The position numbers and the translations under genes were made by a program. From contig JAJGQC010000663.1 of NCBI GenBank assembly GCA_021014325.1, positions 57,031-121,030 of the forward strand: DNA of 64,000 nucleotides. Reading direction: 5' to 3'. Positions 1 through 10,139 of the stretch are shown piece by piece (positions within the stretch are counted from its first letter, which is position 1; every line of letters begins with the position of its first letter). Below the pieces are notes generated by a model that saw only the letters and a list, made by a program, of their open reading frames with translations, was not told where the DNA came from and did not search any database. Origin of the DNA: Plazaster borealis. Taxonomy: Eukaryota > Echinodermata > Asteroidea > Forcipulatida > Labidiasteridae.

Positions 1-589
1 CGAGTAAAACAAAAGTTTCTTTGGTTTGTAACTAGCTGTGTTTTTGTTTATCGTTAACTGAAATTAAAGATAAGGTTCACCACTGGTTAGTACAAGGGTG
101 TATTCAGTTAAACCATGCAGATTTCAAGAAGTATTACAAAAGTGTCTAAAGAAATTTTATTGATAAAGTTGATAATATTCAAGAGACCATTTAAATCGCC
201 AAAAGACATATTTTGAACATTTTTTGCCATAGTTTAGAAACTTGATGACAAAATGTGTCACTTTGAGGCAAGTTGCACGCAACCAGTATAAGCGTGAAAC
301 AGTAAACAGATGTACAATTTATTTGATTGTAAGAATGATATATGATGCCCCATGCCTGAACCAGGCACTTCCTTCCACTGCTCAAAACTGGGGAATATTA
401 TTTGCTCATCAAGTGGATGATGAGAGTTTTCAAACAACACTTACAGCCCAATGCGCATGATCGGCGCCCAAACGATTCTGCGTGAAATTTGAATGTAAGC
501 AACACTGGCAACCATCATGTCGCACTGATTTTGAAGTAATGCGGTGCACAACTATAAAACCGGCATAGTTACATGTAAACTACAGCACG

Positions 590-710
590 GTGTCCATATT
601 GGCCGCTTTGATTGGCCGATTGATTTGTAACTGTACTAGGTTTCCCAAGATGCATTGTGGTAAATTGTTAAGATGGCACTTGGTGCATATGGCCTGTTAG
701 GGCCTATCAG
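590..710 (+). promoter_or_regulatory. promoter-like patch with ZNF143-type motif and possible first exon
   Basis: Two or three ATTGG (inverted CCAAT) words lie at 597-622. They are followed at 634-660 by ACTAGGTTTCCCAAGATGCA and TTGTGG, which resembles the ZNF143/Staf binding motif (ACTACAnnTCCCAnnATGCA). Thirteen bases later an ATG at 673 opens 12 codons (MALGAYGLLGPI) that end at 710 in a perfect GTAAGT donor. This looks like a CCAAT/ZNF143 promoter with a first coding exon, or a 5' UTR. It does not fit GALC: the phase leaving it (2) does not match the next GALC exon (0), and the peptide is unlike the GALC residues expected there. It could drive another transcript, or be chance. Confidence 0.3.
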
Positions 711-756
711 GTAAGTATTTCTAAGCATAGAATGTTAAAGATATCACAACACATTG

Positions 757-1000
757 ATATCAAGGCTGACACTCTGGTTGTCTCCACTTTTAAATCCACT
801 ACAAGGGTTGGATTGTCAGTCCCTACCTGACTGCGTGGGTTTTCCTGGAATAATCCTCTGGGGTTTTCAACTCCCACATCTAAAACTGAAACTTCCTTGC
901 TTGTCTTCTCTCCATGGGGTGGTTCTTGGCTGGTATTGTGATTTAGTTTGCTTTTCAGAGAGTCCTTTCTGAGAGGCTTCACAACCAGAAATACTGAATG
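757..1000 (+). repeat. SINE-like repeat, copy 1
   Basis: This segment shares a long diverged match with 46550-46705. Common words include TCAGTCCCTACC, TTCCTTGCTTGTCTTCTC, GTGATTTAGTTTGCTTTTC and CACAACCAGAA, in the same order. No tRNA head is clear in this copy, whereas the second copy has a B-box-like word just upstream. It lies in the intron before the first visible GALC exon. Confidence 0.6.
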
Positions 1001-1048
1001 TAAATTCTGAATGTGTTGATTGATAATAACTTTTTTTTCACTGCACAG

Positions 1049-1138
1049 ACTCATGATCATTCTGTCTGTATCAGACCATACTTACCACAGTACGTTGTAT
1101 CAACTCAGAGTGTGACGTTTAACCTCCAAGGAAGTTTT
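1049..1138 (+). CDS. GALC: galactosylceramidase-like exon a (30 codons)
   Basis: The exon runs from a TTTTTTTTCACTGCACAG acceptor to a GTGAGT donor and is exactly 30 codons, phase 0 at both ends. It encodes THDHSVCIRPYLPQYV and then VTFNLQGSF. Vertebrate GALC, the lysosomal glycosidase that removes galactose from galactosylceramide, has a closely similar HSKCIRPFLPY...LKGSF stretch after the TIM barrel. No stop is present. The preceding GALC exon, which should end near an ETM-like motif, was not found between 1 and 1048, so the 5' part of the gene lies outside the window. Confidence 0.75.
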
Positions 1139-1479
1139 GTGAGTAGAATCAATGAAACCACTAATATAACTTATACCGTAAGCCTCAATATCTCCAGCAG
1201 TCCAGTGATACAAATATAGCCCCATTCCTTACTTGACCAGCATTTTGAATGTGTAAATTTGTCGTGCGTTTTTTATGTGTTAATGCTCTATTCTCAGGCC
1301 TTATTAAACTCCCTTTTATTAACCCTTTTGTGAGTCCTTGACTCTTGCATGTGCATCTTTGTGGGGTAATGTCCGCAGTTTCTTTCTTTGCTTTTTTTCC
1401 CAAGTCCTATTTTACATATTTAATGCTTTTTACTAGTTTTATCTTGATGCACGTTTTTACTGCTTGTTCATCTGTATTG

Positions 1480-1655
1480 TGAAGCCCGGTTCATACTTCC
1501 TGCGAATGCAAATGCGATGCGAATTTTGATGTCACAAATTCGCAACGAACAATTCGTAAGAGTTGCCCTGTGCTCAACTCTTGCGAAACATTCGCAGCGA
1601 AAACATAGCTGTGACGTCAAATTCGCTTCGCACGAAGCATTCTCAGAAATAATAA
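1480..1655. repeat. foldback element with GCGAATTTTGA/TCAAATTCGC arms
   Basis: The segment starts with AAGCCCGGTTCATACTTCCT. The inner arms GATGCGAATTTTGATGTCAC (1516-1535) and GTGACGTCAAATTCGCTTCG (1611-1630) are inverted relative to each other. It is a small palindromic MITE-like element in a GALC intron. The right terminal repeat is not clear. Confidence 0.45.
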
Positions 1656-1799
1656 ACGGAGCTTAATTCAGCCTGTTAGGCTGCTACAAACAGATTTTAA
1701 TAAACCGATAATAATAATAACACTCCTGAAGACGAGAAGGTCACACAGTTCAAAACTTCACTGTTAATTGTAAAGTATTGACATGTTTTGAAGACATTT

Positions 1800-2045
1800 T
1801 AATCACTTTCCCGAGTCCCATGTACAAAATCTACAGGCATATCACTAGGGTGGAATTAGAACCCAAGACCTTTGCCATGCTAGAACAGATGTTTTGCCAC
1901 TTGACCACTGAGCTATCCTAGCTAGCTCTGCTCTAGCAAGGCAAAGGTTGGGGTTCAAATCCCACTTGAGTGATATGCATGTGGATTTTGTTTTTCACAG
2001 GACTTGGGAAAAGTACCGAGTATACGGTCCAAGCTTGCAATTCCA
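1800..2045. repeat. head-to-head pair of tRNA-derived SINEs
   Basis: On the minus strand, 1918-1835 reads as a tRNA-like head: TAGCTCAGTGGTCAAGTGG is an A-box-like word and GGGTTCTAATTCC is B-box-like. On the plus strand, 1926-1975 repeats the same head, with GGGGTTCAAATCCC as B box. Both continue into the same body (AGTGATATGC, then a GGATTTTGT-like word, then a GGACTTGGGAAA-like word), pointing away from each other. This is two copies of one SINE family inserted head to head, or a palindromic duplication. Confidence 0.65.
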
Positions 2046-2487
2046 GGAATTGACACCCAATGATGACGGGGTTTCCAGATGACTGGGTTTCCAGGTGCTC
2101 CAGATGTCTCCTGGTGTGAACTCTGTGACCTTGTCACTTCTGCTCGCTACAATATTGTGTGGTTAATGCACCAACACAGTACACACATGGACACAGTTAG
2201 TTTTATAAAGCCCCTTACAAAGATTGTGCCCTTTGATTGGTTTAGAGCGTGTCACATGATATGTCTTATTTTATTTTTACTAAAAATTAAGCCACGCAAA
2301 CGGGATGCGCTATACACACTGCAAACAATGAACTCTACCCATAGTAAACAGTGTACTATCCCATAGCAACCAATTTACTATACTCATAGCAACAGTAGTT
2401 TCTTTGTATCTTGGTACCTAGATGTCGAGGCACAATATATGTTTGGGGTGTTATGAAACTAATTTTGACTATTTTTTACTTGTCCTA

Positions 2488-2564
2488 TCGTTTAAACTAC
2501 GACTCCCTCGGTGATCCCCGGAGCAGTCTATTGAACGCGCCGAGGATCACCTCGTAGTTTTAAG
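2488..2564. repeat. short inverted repeat
   Basis: AAACTACGA, then 7 unpaired bases, then GGTGATCC on the left face GGATCACC TCGTAGTTT on the right. The arms could form a hairpin of about 17 bp with a GC-rich loop. It lies in a GALC intron about 130 bases before an exon. No function is evident. Confidence 0.45.
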
Positions 2565-2697
2565 CATAGCACTCGAAGCAGTCAATACAATGCAGTTGAA
2601 TGGTTTCAAATGGTTGGTCAACTTATTAGAAAATGTGACAAAGAGTAGATGGGTTAAAGTAAATTGAATTGGTTTGTTTTGTTTTTTCTTTTTGCAG

Positions 2698-2789
2698 GCT
2701 AAAATAAGCACCCTTAATGTTTGGTCTTCCAAGCTTAGATTTGATAGTCTGCAACCGTCAACTATGTTTGTGAAAAACAATCTGTCAAG
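2698..2789 (+). CDS. GALC: galactosylceramidase-like exon b (92 nt)
   Basis: The acceptor TTTTTTCTTTTTGCAG and the donor AAGGTAAAT bound 92 nt. In phase 0 it reads AKISTLNVWSSKL and then MFVKNNLS plus two bases. It follows exon a directly: ...LQGSF-AKISTLNVW matches the spacing of vertebrate ...LKGSF-SEIPELQVW. The exon leaves phase 2, yet the next exon is read in phase 0, so one base is missing at or near the AAGG donor, a 1-13 nt exon lies unseen, or the gene is broken. One extra G would give ...NNLSR-VVNGSF, which has a natural length for the family. Confidence 0.7.
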
Positions 2790-2934
2790 GTAAATTGATT
2801 ATTTAGATTAAAAGTGTAATTCAACAAATGCTTTTAATAGTATATAGTAATAATAAAAGGATTGATTCAGTTTCATCATGCCTTACAATATAAACAGTCA
2901 AGTCTTGCGTTTACTTGTTCGTTTGGCTGTGTAA

Positions 2935-3294
2935 GGTATCGTACGCGTTTGGTAATGACTCAAAACAAATATTAGCATAAAAAGTTGCTTGGTAACAAGC
3001 AACGGAGCTGTTGATAGTATAAAAAATCAAGTAAACGACTCCTCTGTAGTAAGTAGTTTTTGAGAAAGAGGTAATTTGTCACTCAAATAATAAAAACTTC
3101 TTGCAAGAAGTTTTTATTCCTATCTGAAAGCACACAAATTTGTACAACAAGGGTGTTTTTTCTTTCATCATTTTCTTGCAACTTCGATGACCAATTGAGC
3201 CCAAATTTTCACAGGCTTGTTATTTTATGCATATGTTGGGATACACCAAGTGAGAACACTGGTCTTTGACAATTACCAAACGTGTTCAGTGCCT
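2935..3294 (-). mobile_element. TTAA-flanked MITE with 30 bp central palindrome, copy 1
   Basis: This is the same element as 48093-48457, in the opposite orientation. The right end reads ACGTGTTCAGTGCC followed by TTAA. The left end has a decayed TTAA (GTAA). The centre, 3089-3118, is a perfect 30 bp palindrome whose half-site is AATAAAAACTTCTTG. The size is 360 bp and there is no ORF of note. The TTAA target suggests a piggyBac- or Kolobok-like mobiliser (inference). Confidence 0.75.
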
Positions 3295-3814
3295 TTAAAG
3301 TCCAGATTTTGTTTTTTATCATGCATTAAAGCAATGTTTGTGGGAGCCCAAGGTTTCAAAACATTTCAGAATACCTACAAGACTTGTGCAGGGTCTCTTA
3401 ACAGTGTGTACTACGTTCTTTTGCATAACCAAACCATCTCAACTTTTTACAAGAGATCATCAGCAGAAAAATACCATTATTGACCCCTTGCACGCTGCAT
3501 AGAGCACTTCCAGACGCCTATCTTGCCCCCCACTTTTAGGAGTCAAAATGTACACAAAAGGAAATTGACCCAAAAAATGGTGGAAACGGTAGACGTGCCT
3601 TTTGCGGAGGTGCATTCTGTGTTTGCAAGGGGTCAATTCATACCCTTGTTTATTGGCCCAAAAGCATTCATGAGAACCTCTCCACTCCCTAGGAGTATGC
3701 AGACCCAACAGCCAAATTAGTGTATTATTAATCAGCTGCCCATTTACTCCTTGGGTGATGAGAAGCGATTCTGGCTTGTTGGCTTGCTCCTAGACATAGG
3801 AAGTGCCGTAACTG

Positions 3815-4023
3815 TCCAATTTCATAGAGCTGCTTAAGCAGAAAGTATTGCTTAATAATTTTCTGCTCAGCAAATGTCTTTGTTAAGCAAGAAATCGGTG
3901 GGGTACCAGTCACAGCAATGGTAACTGCATGGTATTTTGGCTGGTATTAAACCTATTTTTCTTAAGCAAGAGTTTTCTGTGCTTGGCAAGTTTTGTGCCT
4001 ACATGCTTTATGAAATTGGGCCC
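3815..4023. mobile_element. CCAATTTCAT-type MITE, full copy
   Basis: The ends are CCAATTTCATAGAGCTGCTT and TACATGCTTTATGAAATTGGG, which form imperfect terminal inverted repeats. The interior has GCTAAGCA-like words, CACCAGTCACA-like words and TGGTATTTTGGCTGGT, which recur in every copy in this window. About 209 bp, non-coding. Confidence 0.7.
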
Positions 4024-4028
4024 TGAAT

Positions 4029-4145
4029 ACTAGTCACAAATGGTGCATGTGACATGGTATTTTGGCCGGTAACCCTATTCTTGTAAGCATAATTTTGTTG
4101 TGCTTAGCTCCTTTGACCTTTTAAGCTGGTTTATGAAATTGGGCC
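4029..4145. mobile_element. CCAATTTCAT-type MITE, right half
   Basis: It begins inside the family consensus (CTAGTCACAAATGG), runs through TGGTATTTTGGCCGGTAACC and ends GGTTTATGAAATTGGGCC. It abuts the full copy at 3815-4023, so it is either a truncated neighbour or a partial tandem duplication. Confidence 0.6.
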
Positions 4146-4230
4146 TAGGTCCCAAAATTTGGCCATATTGGGTTCTGAACTACTCAACTAGCTAATACTT
4201 TGATACCATCACATTGTTTGATGACTTCAG

Positions 4231-4372
4231 GTTGTGAATGGAAGCTTCACCTTCACAATAGGACCTGATGAGATGTACACTTTCACCACATCAGCCATGG
4301 GGACTAAAGGAAGCTACCAGGCACCCCCTCCATCCAAGCCGTTCCCACTGCCTTATTCAGACAACTTTGACA
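4231..4372 (+). CDS. GALC: galactosylceramidase-like exon c
   Basis: The acceptor GATGACTTCAG and the donor ACAGTAAGTAT enclose 142 nt in phase 0 leaving phase 1. It encodes VVNGSFTFTIGPDEMYTFTT, GTKGSYQAPPPSKPFPLPY and DNFD. This matches the GALC beta-sandwich to lectin-domain junction: vertebrate GALC has DGSFTL...LTTGRKGSY...PFPSTYKDDF in the same order. No internal stop. The entry phase does not agree with exon b by one base. Confidence 0.8.
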
Positions 4373-4435
4373 GTAAGTATAGGGCTCTAAATACCCACTG
4401 GACCAATTGGATCAGTAGCCCCACAACTGATCAGG

Positions 4436-4685
4436 GTCCAATTTCATGGCTCTGATTACTGCCGAATTCTGTGCTTGCAATCACCATTCCTCGCTTACAG
4501 GGCAAGCGCCAAATTTCTGCGCTAGCCGTGTTAGCAAAGAATGCCTCGTAATGTGGAGTGCGCAAGCGCACCAGCAAAAATTCCCTGCTAACCTGTGAAA
4601 TACACTTTTCGTAAGCGTGGAATTCCTTGCTTCCTTAAGCGCTGATTCTTTGCTGACGGTAAGCAGAACCATGAAATTTGGCCTA
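4436..4685. mobile_element. MITE with GGTCCAATTTCATGGCTCTG ends
   Basis: The left end GGTCCAATTTCATGGCTCTG and the right end CAGAACCATGAAATTTGG are near-perfect terminal inverted repeats. The interior is rich in AAGCG/CGCTT words and differs from the 3815-4023 family, so this is a related but separate subfamily. It sits 60 bases past the donor of GALC exon c. Confidence 0.65.
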
Positions 4686-4873
4686 GGTCACCACATATTT
4701 GTTGAAGATTTAGACCTACCTGTATATATATTTCAATTCTAATCCATAACCATAAGTGAAAGAACTAAAAATACAAATCTCTTCACACACAATGTTCACC
4801 ATACTCTCAATAAGTTTTAAAGGAGAGTTTTTCAGACTATGTATTATCCTAATTGACTGTGTTATGTTTGCAG

Positions 4874-5044
4874 ACTATCCGCTGTACAGCGAAGCCAGTA
4901 ACTTTGCTGACCAAGCCAGTGTGTGGGAGATTCGTGACAGTGATAATTCCAGTAATAAATATGTGATGGAGCAAGTCATGACTACCCTGTGTACTGGTGT
5001 GAGGCAGCCAGGTCACCCATCTCTGTCATTGGCAACTACTCATG
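4874..5044 (+). CDS. GALC: galactosylceramidase-like exon d (start of lectin domain)
   Basis: The acceptor TTATGTTTGCAG and the donor ATGGTGAGTATG enclose 171 nt. It joins exon c in phase 1 to read DNFDNYPLYSEASNFADQAS. This corresponds to the conserved vertebrate segment YPFFSEAPNFADQ that opens the lectin domain of GALC. It then reads VWEIRDSDNSSNK and ends PSLSLATTHG, where vertebrates have an SIIGDYNW-like segment. It leaves phase 1, so more exons (about 170 residues of lectin domain) are expected. The next 110 bases hold none, and the satellite array follows. Confidence 0.8.
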
Positions 5045-6939
5045 GTGAGTATGTATTTTGTGATGTCATTGGGTCGTTAAAATAAGACCATAACTCAGTC
5101 AAGGTGGTAGGGCCTACCATTAACTTTTACAGTGACTAGCCAGCGGAACCAGATAGCTGATACAGAACGGACTACTGAAGAAATTTTATCTGTGCGGACT
5201 CAGTAAATAAGCCATGGTTTGAGATATCTTGAGAGTTTTAGGAGTTTGAATTTTGGGTCCAAAATCATATGGTCGTAATTTTGATTTTTGATTTTGTGGT
5301 TTCAAATTATACAGAACGGACTGCTGAAGACAGTTTGTCAGTGCGGACTCAGTAAATAAGCCATATTTTGAGATATCTTGAGAGTTTTAGGAGTTTGAAT
5401 TTTGGGTCCAAAATCATAAAAAATTCACCATGCCGGCATGGTCAAATTTTCAGATTTTTGTCGAAATCTTGATTTTTGATTTTATGATTTCAAATGATGC
5501 AGAACGGACTGCTGAAGACATTTTACCAGTACAGACTCAGTAAATAAGCCATAGTTTGAGATATTTTGAGAGTTTTAGGAGTTTGAATTTTGGGTACAAA
5601 ATCATACAAATTCACCATGCCGGCATGGTCAAATTTTCAGACTTCGGTCGTAATTTTGATTTTTGATTTTATGGTTTCAAATGATACAGAACGGACAGCT
5701 GAAGACATTTTGTCCGTGCAGACTCAGTAAATAAGCCATATTTTGAGATATCTTTAGAGTTTTAGGAGTTTGAAATTTGGGTCAAAAATCATAAAATTTC
5801 ACCATGCTGGCATTGTCTAATTTTGAGATTTTGGTCAAAATTTTTGTTTTGATTTTATGGTTTCAAATGATACAAAACGAACTGCTGAAGACATGTCATC
5901 TTTGCGGTCTCAGTTAATAAGCCATAGTTTGAGATATCTTGAGAGTTTTAGGAGTTTGAATTTTGGGTTCAAAATCATAAAAATCACCATGCCGGCATGG
6001 TCAAATTTTCATATTTTAGTCAAAATTTTGATTTTTGATTTTGTGGTTTCAAATGATACAGAACGGACTGCTGAAGACATTTTGTCAGTGCGGACTCAGT
6101 TAATAAGCCATAGTTTGAGATATCTTGAGAGTTTTAGGAGTTTGAATTTTGGGTCCAAAATCATTAAAATTCACCATGCCGGCATGGTCAAATTTTCAGA
6201 TTTTGGTTGAAATTTTTGTTTTGATTTTATGGTTTCAAATGATACAGAACGAACTGCTGAAGACATGTCATCTTTGCGGTCTCAGTTAATAAGCCATAGT
6301 TTGAGATATCTTGAGAGTTTTAGGAGTTTGAATTTTGGGTTCAAAATCATAAAAATTCACCATGCCGGCATGGTCAAATTTTCATATTTTAGTCGAAATT
6401 TTGATTTTTGATTTTGTGGTTTCAAATGATACAGAACGGACTGCTGAAGACAATTTGTCAGTGCGGACTCAGTTAATAAGCCATATTTTGAGATATCTTG
6501 AGAGTTTTAGGAGTTTGAATTTTGGGTCCAAAATCATTAAAATTCACCATGCCGGCATGGTCAAATTTTCAGACTTCGGTCGTAATTTTGATTTTTGATT
6601 TTATGGTTTCAAATGATACAGAACGGACAGCTGAAGACATTTTGTCCGTGCAGACTCAGTAAATAAGCCATATTTTGAGATATCTTTAGAGTTTTAGGAG
6701 TTTGAATTTTGGGTCAAAAATCATAAATTTCACCATGCTGGCATGGTCTAATTTTCAGATTTTGGTCAAAGTTTTTGTTTTGATTTTTTGGTTTCAAATG
6801 ATGCAGAACGGACTGCTGAAGACATTTTATCAGTACAGAATCAGTAAATAAGCCATAGTTTGAGATATTTTGAGAGTTTTAGGAGTTTGAATTTTGGGTC
6901 CAAAATCATAAAAATTCACCATGCCGGCATGGTCAAATT

Positions 6940-9900
6940 TTCAGATTTTGGTTGAAATTTTTGTTTTGATTTTATGGTTTCAAATGATACAGAACAGACT
7001 GCTGAAGACATTTTGTCCGTGCGGACTCAGTAAATAAGCCATATTTTGAGATATCTTGAGAGTTTTAGGAGTTTGAATTTTGGGTCCAAAATCATAAAAT
7101 TCACCATGCCGGCATAGTCAAATTTTCAGATTTTGGTCAAAATTTTTGTTTTGATTTTATGGTTTCAAATAATACAGAAAGGACTGCTGAAGACATTTTA
7201 TCCGTACAGACTCAGTAAATAAGCCATAGTTTGAGATATCTTGAGAGTTTTAGGAGTTTGAACTTTGGGTCCAAAATCATAAAAATTCACCATGCCGGCT
7301 CGACCAAATTTTCAGATTTTGGACTAATTTTTATTTTTTGATTTTGTGGTTTCAAATGATACAGAACGGACTACTGAAGACATTTTATCTGTGCGGACTC
7401 AGTAAATAAGCCATAGTTTGAGATATCTTGAGAGTTTTTGGAGTTTGAATTTTGGGACCAAAATCATAAATATTCACCATGCTGGCATGGTCAAATTTTC
7501 AGACTTTGGTGAAAATTTTGGTTTTGGTTTTATGGTTTCAAATGATACAGAACGGACTGCTGAAGACATTTTATCTGTGCGGACTCAGTAAATAAGCCAT
7601 GGTTTGAGATATCTTGAGAGTTTAAGGAGTTTGAATTTTGGGTCCAAAATCATAAAAATTCACCATGCCGGCATGGTCAAATTTTCAGATTTTGGTCGTA
7701 ATTTTTATTTTTTGATTTTGTGGTTTCAAATGATACAGAACGGACTACTGAAGACATTTTGTCCGTGCGGACTCAGTAAACAAGCCATATTTTGAGATAT
7801 CTTTAGAGTTTTAGGAGTTTGAATTTTGGGTCCAAACTCATAAAAATTCACCATGCCGGCATGGTCAAATTTTCAGATTTTGGTCAAAATTTTTGTTTTG
7901 ATTTTATGGTTTCAAATGATACAGAACAGACTGCTGAAGACATTTTGTCGGTGCGGACTCAGTAAATAAGCCATATTTTGAGATATCTTGAGAGTTTTAG
8001 GAGTTTGAATTTTGGGTCCAAAATCATAAAAATTCACCATGCCGACATGGTCAAATTGTCAGATTTTGGTCAAAATTTTTGTTTTGATTCGATGGTTTCA
8101 ATTGATACGGAACGGACTGCTGAAGACATTTTATCTGTGCGGACTCAGTAAATAAGCCATAGTTTGGAGATATCTTAAGAGTTTTAGGAGTTTGAATTTT
8201 GGGTCCAAAATCATAAAAATTCATCATGCCGGCATGGTCAAATTTTCAGATTTTGGTCAAAATTTTTGTTTTGATTTTATGGTTTCAAATGATACACAAC
8301 GGACTGCTGAAGACATTTTATCTGTGCGGACTCAGTAAATAAGCCATAGTTTGAGATATCTTGAGAGTTTTAGGAGTTTGAATTTTGGGACCAAAATCAT
8401 AAAAATTCACCATGCTGGCATGGTCAAATTTTCAGATTTTGGTGAAAATTTTGGTTTTGAATTTTTGGTTTCAAATGATGCAGAACGGACTGCTGAAGAC
8501 ATTTTATCAGTACAGACTCAGTAAATAAGCCATAGTTTGAGATATTTTGAGAGTTTTAGGAGTTTGAATTTTGGGTCCAAAATCATAAAAATTCACCATG
8601 CCGGCATGGTCAAATTTTCAGATTTTGGTTGAAATTTTTGTTTTGATTTTATGGTTTCAAATGATACAGAACAGACTGCTGAAGACATTTTGTCCGTGCG
8701 GACTCAGTAAATAAGCCATATTTTGAGATATCTTGAGAGTTTTAGGAGTTTGAATTTTGGGTCCAAAATCATAAAATTCACCATGCCGGCATGGTCAAAT
8801 TTTCAGATTTTGGTCAAAATTTTTGTTTTGATTTTATGGTTTCAAATAATACAGAAAGGACTGCTGAAGACATTTTATCCGTACAGACTCAGTAAATAAG
8901 CCATAGTTTGAGATATCTTGAGAGTTTTAGGAGTTTGAACTTTGGGTCCAAAATCATAAAAATTCACCATGCCGGCTCGACCAAATTTTCAGATTTTGGA
9001 CTAATTTTTATTTTTTGATTTTGTGGTTTCAAATGATACAGAACGGACTACTGAAGACATTTTATCTGTGCGGACTCAGTAAATAAGCCATAGTTTGAGA
9101 TATCTTGAGAGTTTTTGGAGTTTGAATTTTGGGACCAAAATCATAAATATTCACCATGCTGGCATGGTCAAATTTTCAGACTTTGGTGAAAATTTTGGTT
9201 TTGGTTTTATGGTTTCAAATGATACAGAATGGACTGCTGAAGACATTTTATCTGTGCGGACTCAGTAAATAAGCCATGGTTTGAGATATCTTGAGAGTTT
9301 AAGGAGTTTGAATTTTGGGTCCAAAATCATAAAAATTCACCACGCCGGCATGGTCAAATTTTCAGATTTCTGTCGTAATTTTTATTTTTTGATTTTGTGG
9401 TTTCAAATGATACAGAACGGACTACTGAAGACATTTTGTCCGTGCGGACTCAGTAAACAAGCCATATTTTGAGATATCTTTAGAGTTTTAGGAGTTTGAA
9501 TTTTGGGTCCAAACTCATAAAAATTCACCATGCCGGCATGGTCAAATTTTCAGATTTTGGTCAAAATTTTTGTTTTGATTTTATGGTTTCAAATGATACA
9601 GAACAGACTGCTGAAGACATTTTGTCGGTGCGGACTAAGTAAATAAGCCATATTTTGAGATATCTTGAGAGTTTTAGGAGTTTGAATTTTGGGTCCAAAA
9701 TCATAAAAATTCACCATGCCGACATGGTCAAAGTGTCAGATTTTGGTCAAAATTTTTGTTTTGATTCGAGGGTTTCAATTGATACGGAACGGACTGCTGA
9801 AGACATTTTATCTGTGCGGACTCAGTAAATAAGCCATAGTTTGGAGATATCTTAAGAGTTTTAGGAGTTTGAATTTTGGGTCCAAAATCATAAAAATTCA

Positions 9901-10120
9901 TCATGCCGGCATGGTCAAATTTTCAGATTTTGGTCAAAATTTTTGTTTTGATTTTATGGTTTCAAATGATACACAACGGACTGCTGAAGACATTTTATCT
10001 GTGCGGACTCAGTAAATAAGCCATAGTTTGAGATATCTTGAGAGTTTTAGGAGTTTGAATTTTGGGACCAAAATCATAAAAATTCACCATGCTGGCATGG
10101 TCAAATTTTCAGATTTTGGT
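6940..10120 (+). repeat. satellite higher-order repeat, 9-mer of 1,677 bp
   Basis: Diagnostic variants recur at 1,677 bp (9 x 186.3). CCGGCTCGACCAAATTTTC occurs near 7296 and 8973. TTCAATTGATACGGAACGG occurs near 8097 and 9774. A GAGAGTTTAAGGAG variant occurs near 7616 and 9293. Two adjacent copies of a nine-monomer block explain them. Confidence 0.85.
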
Positions 10121-10139
10121 GAAAATTTTGGTTTTGGTT

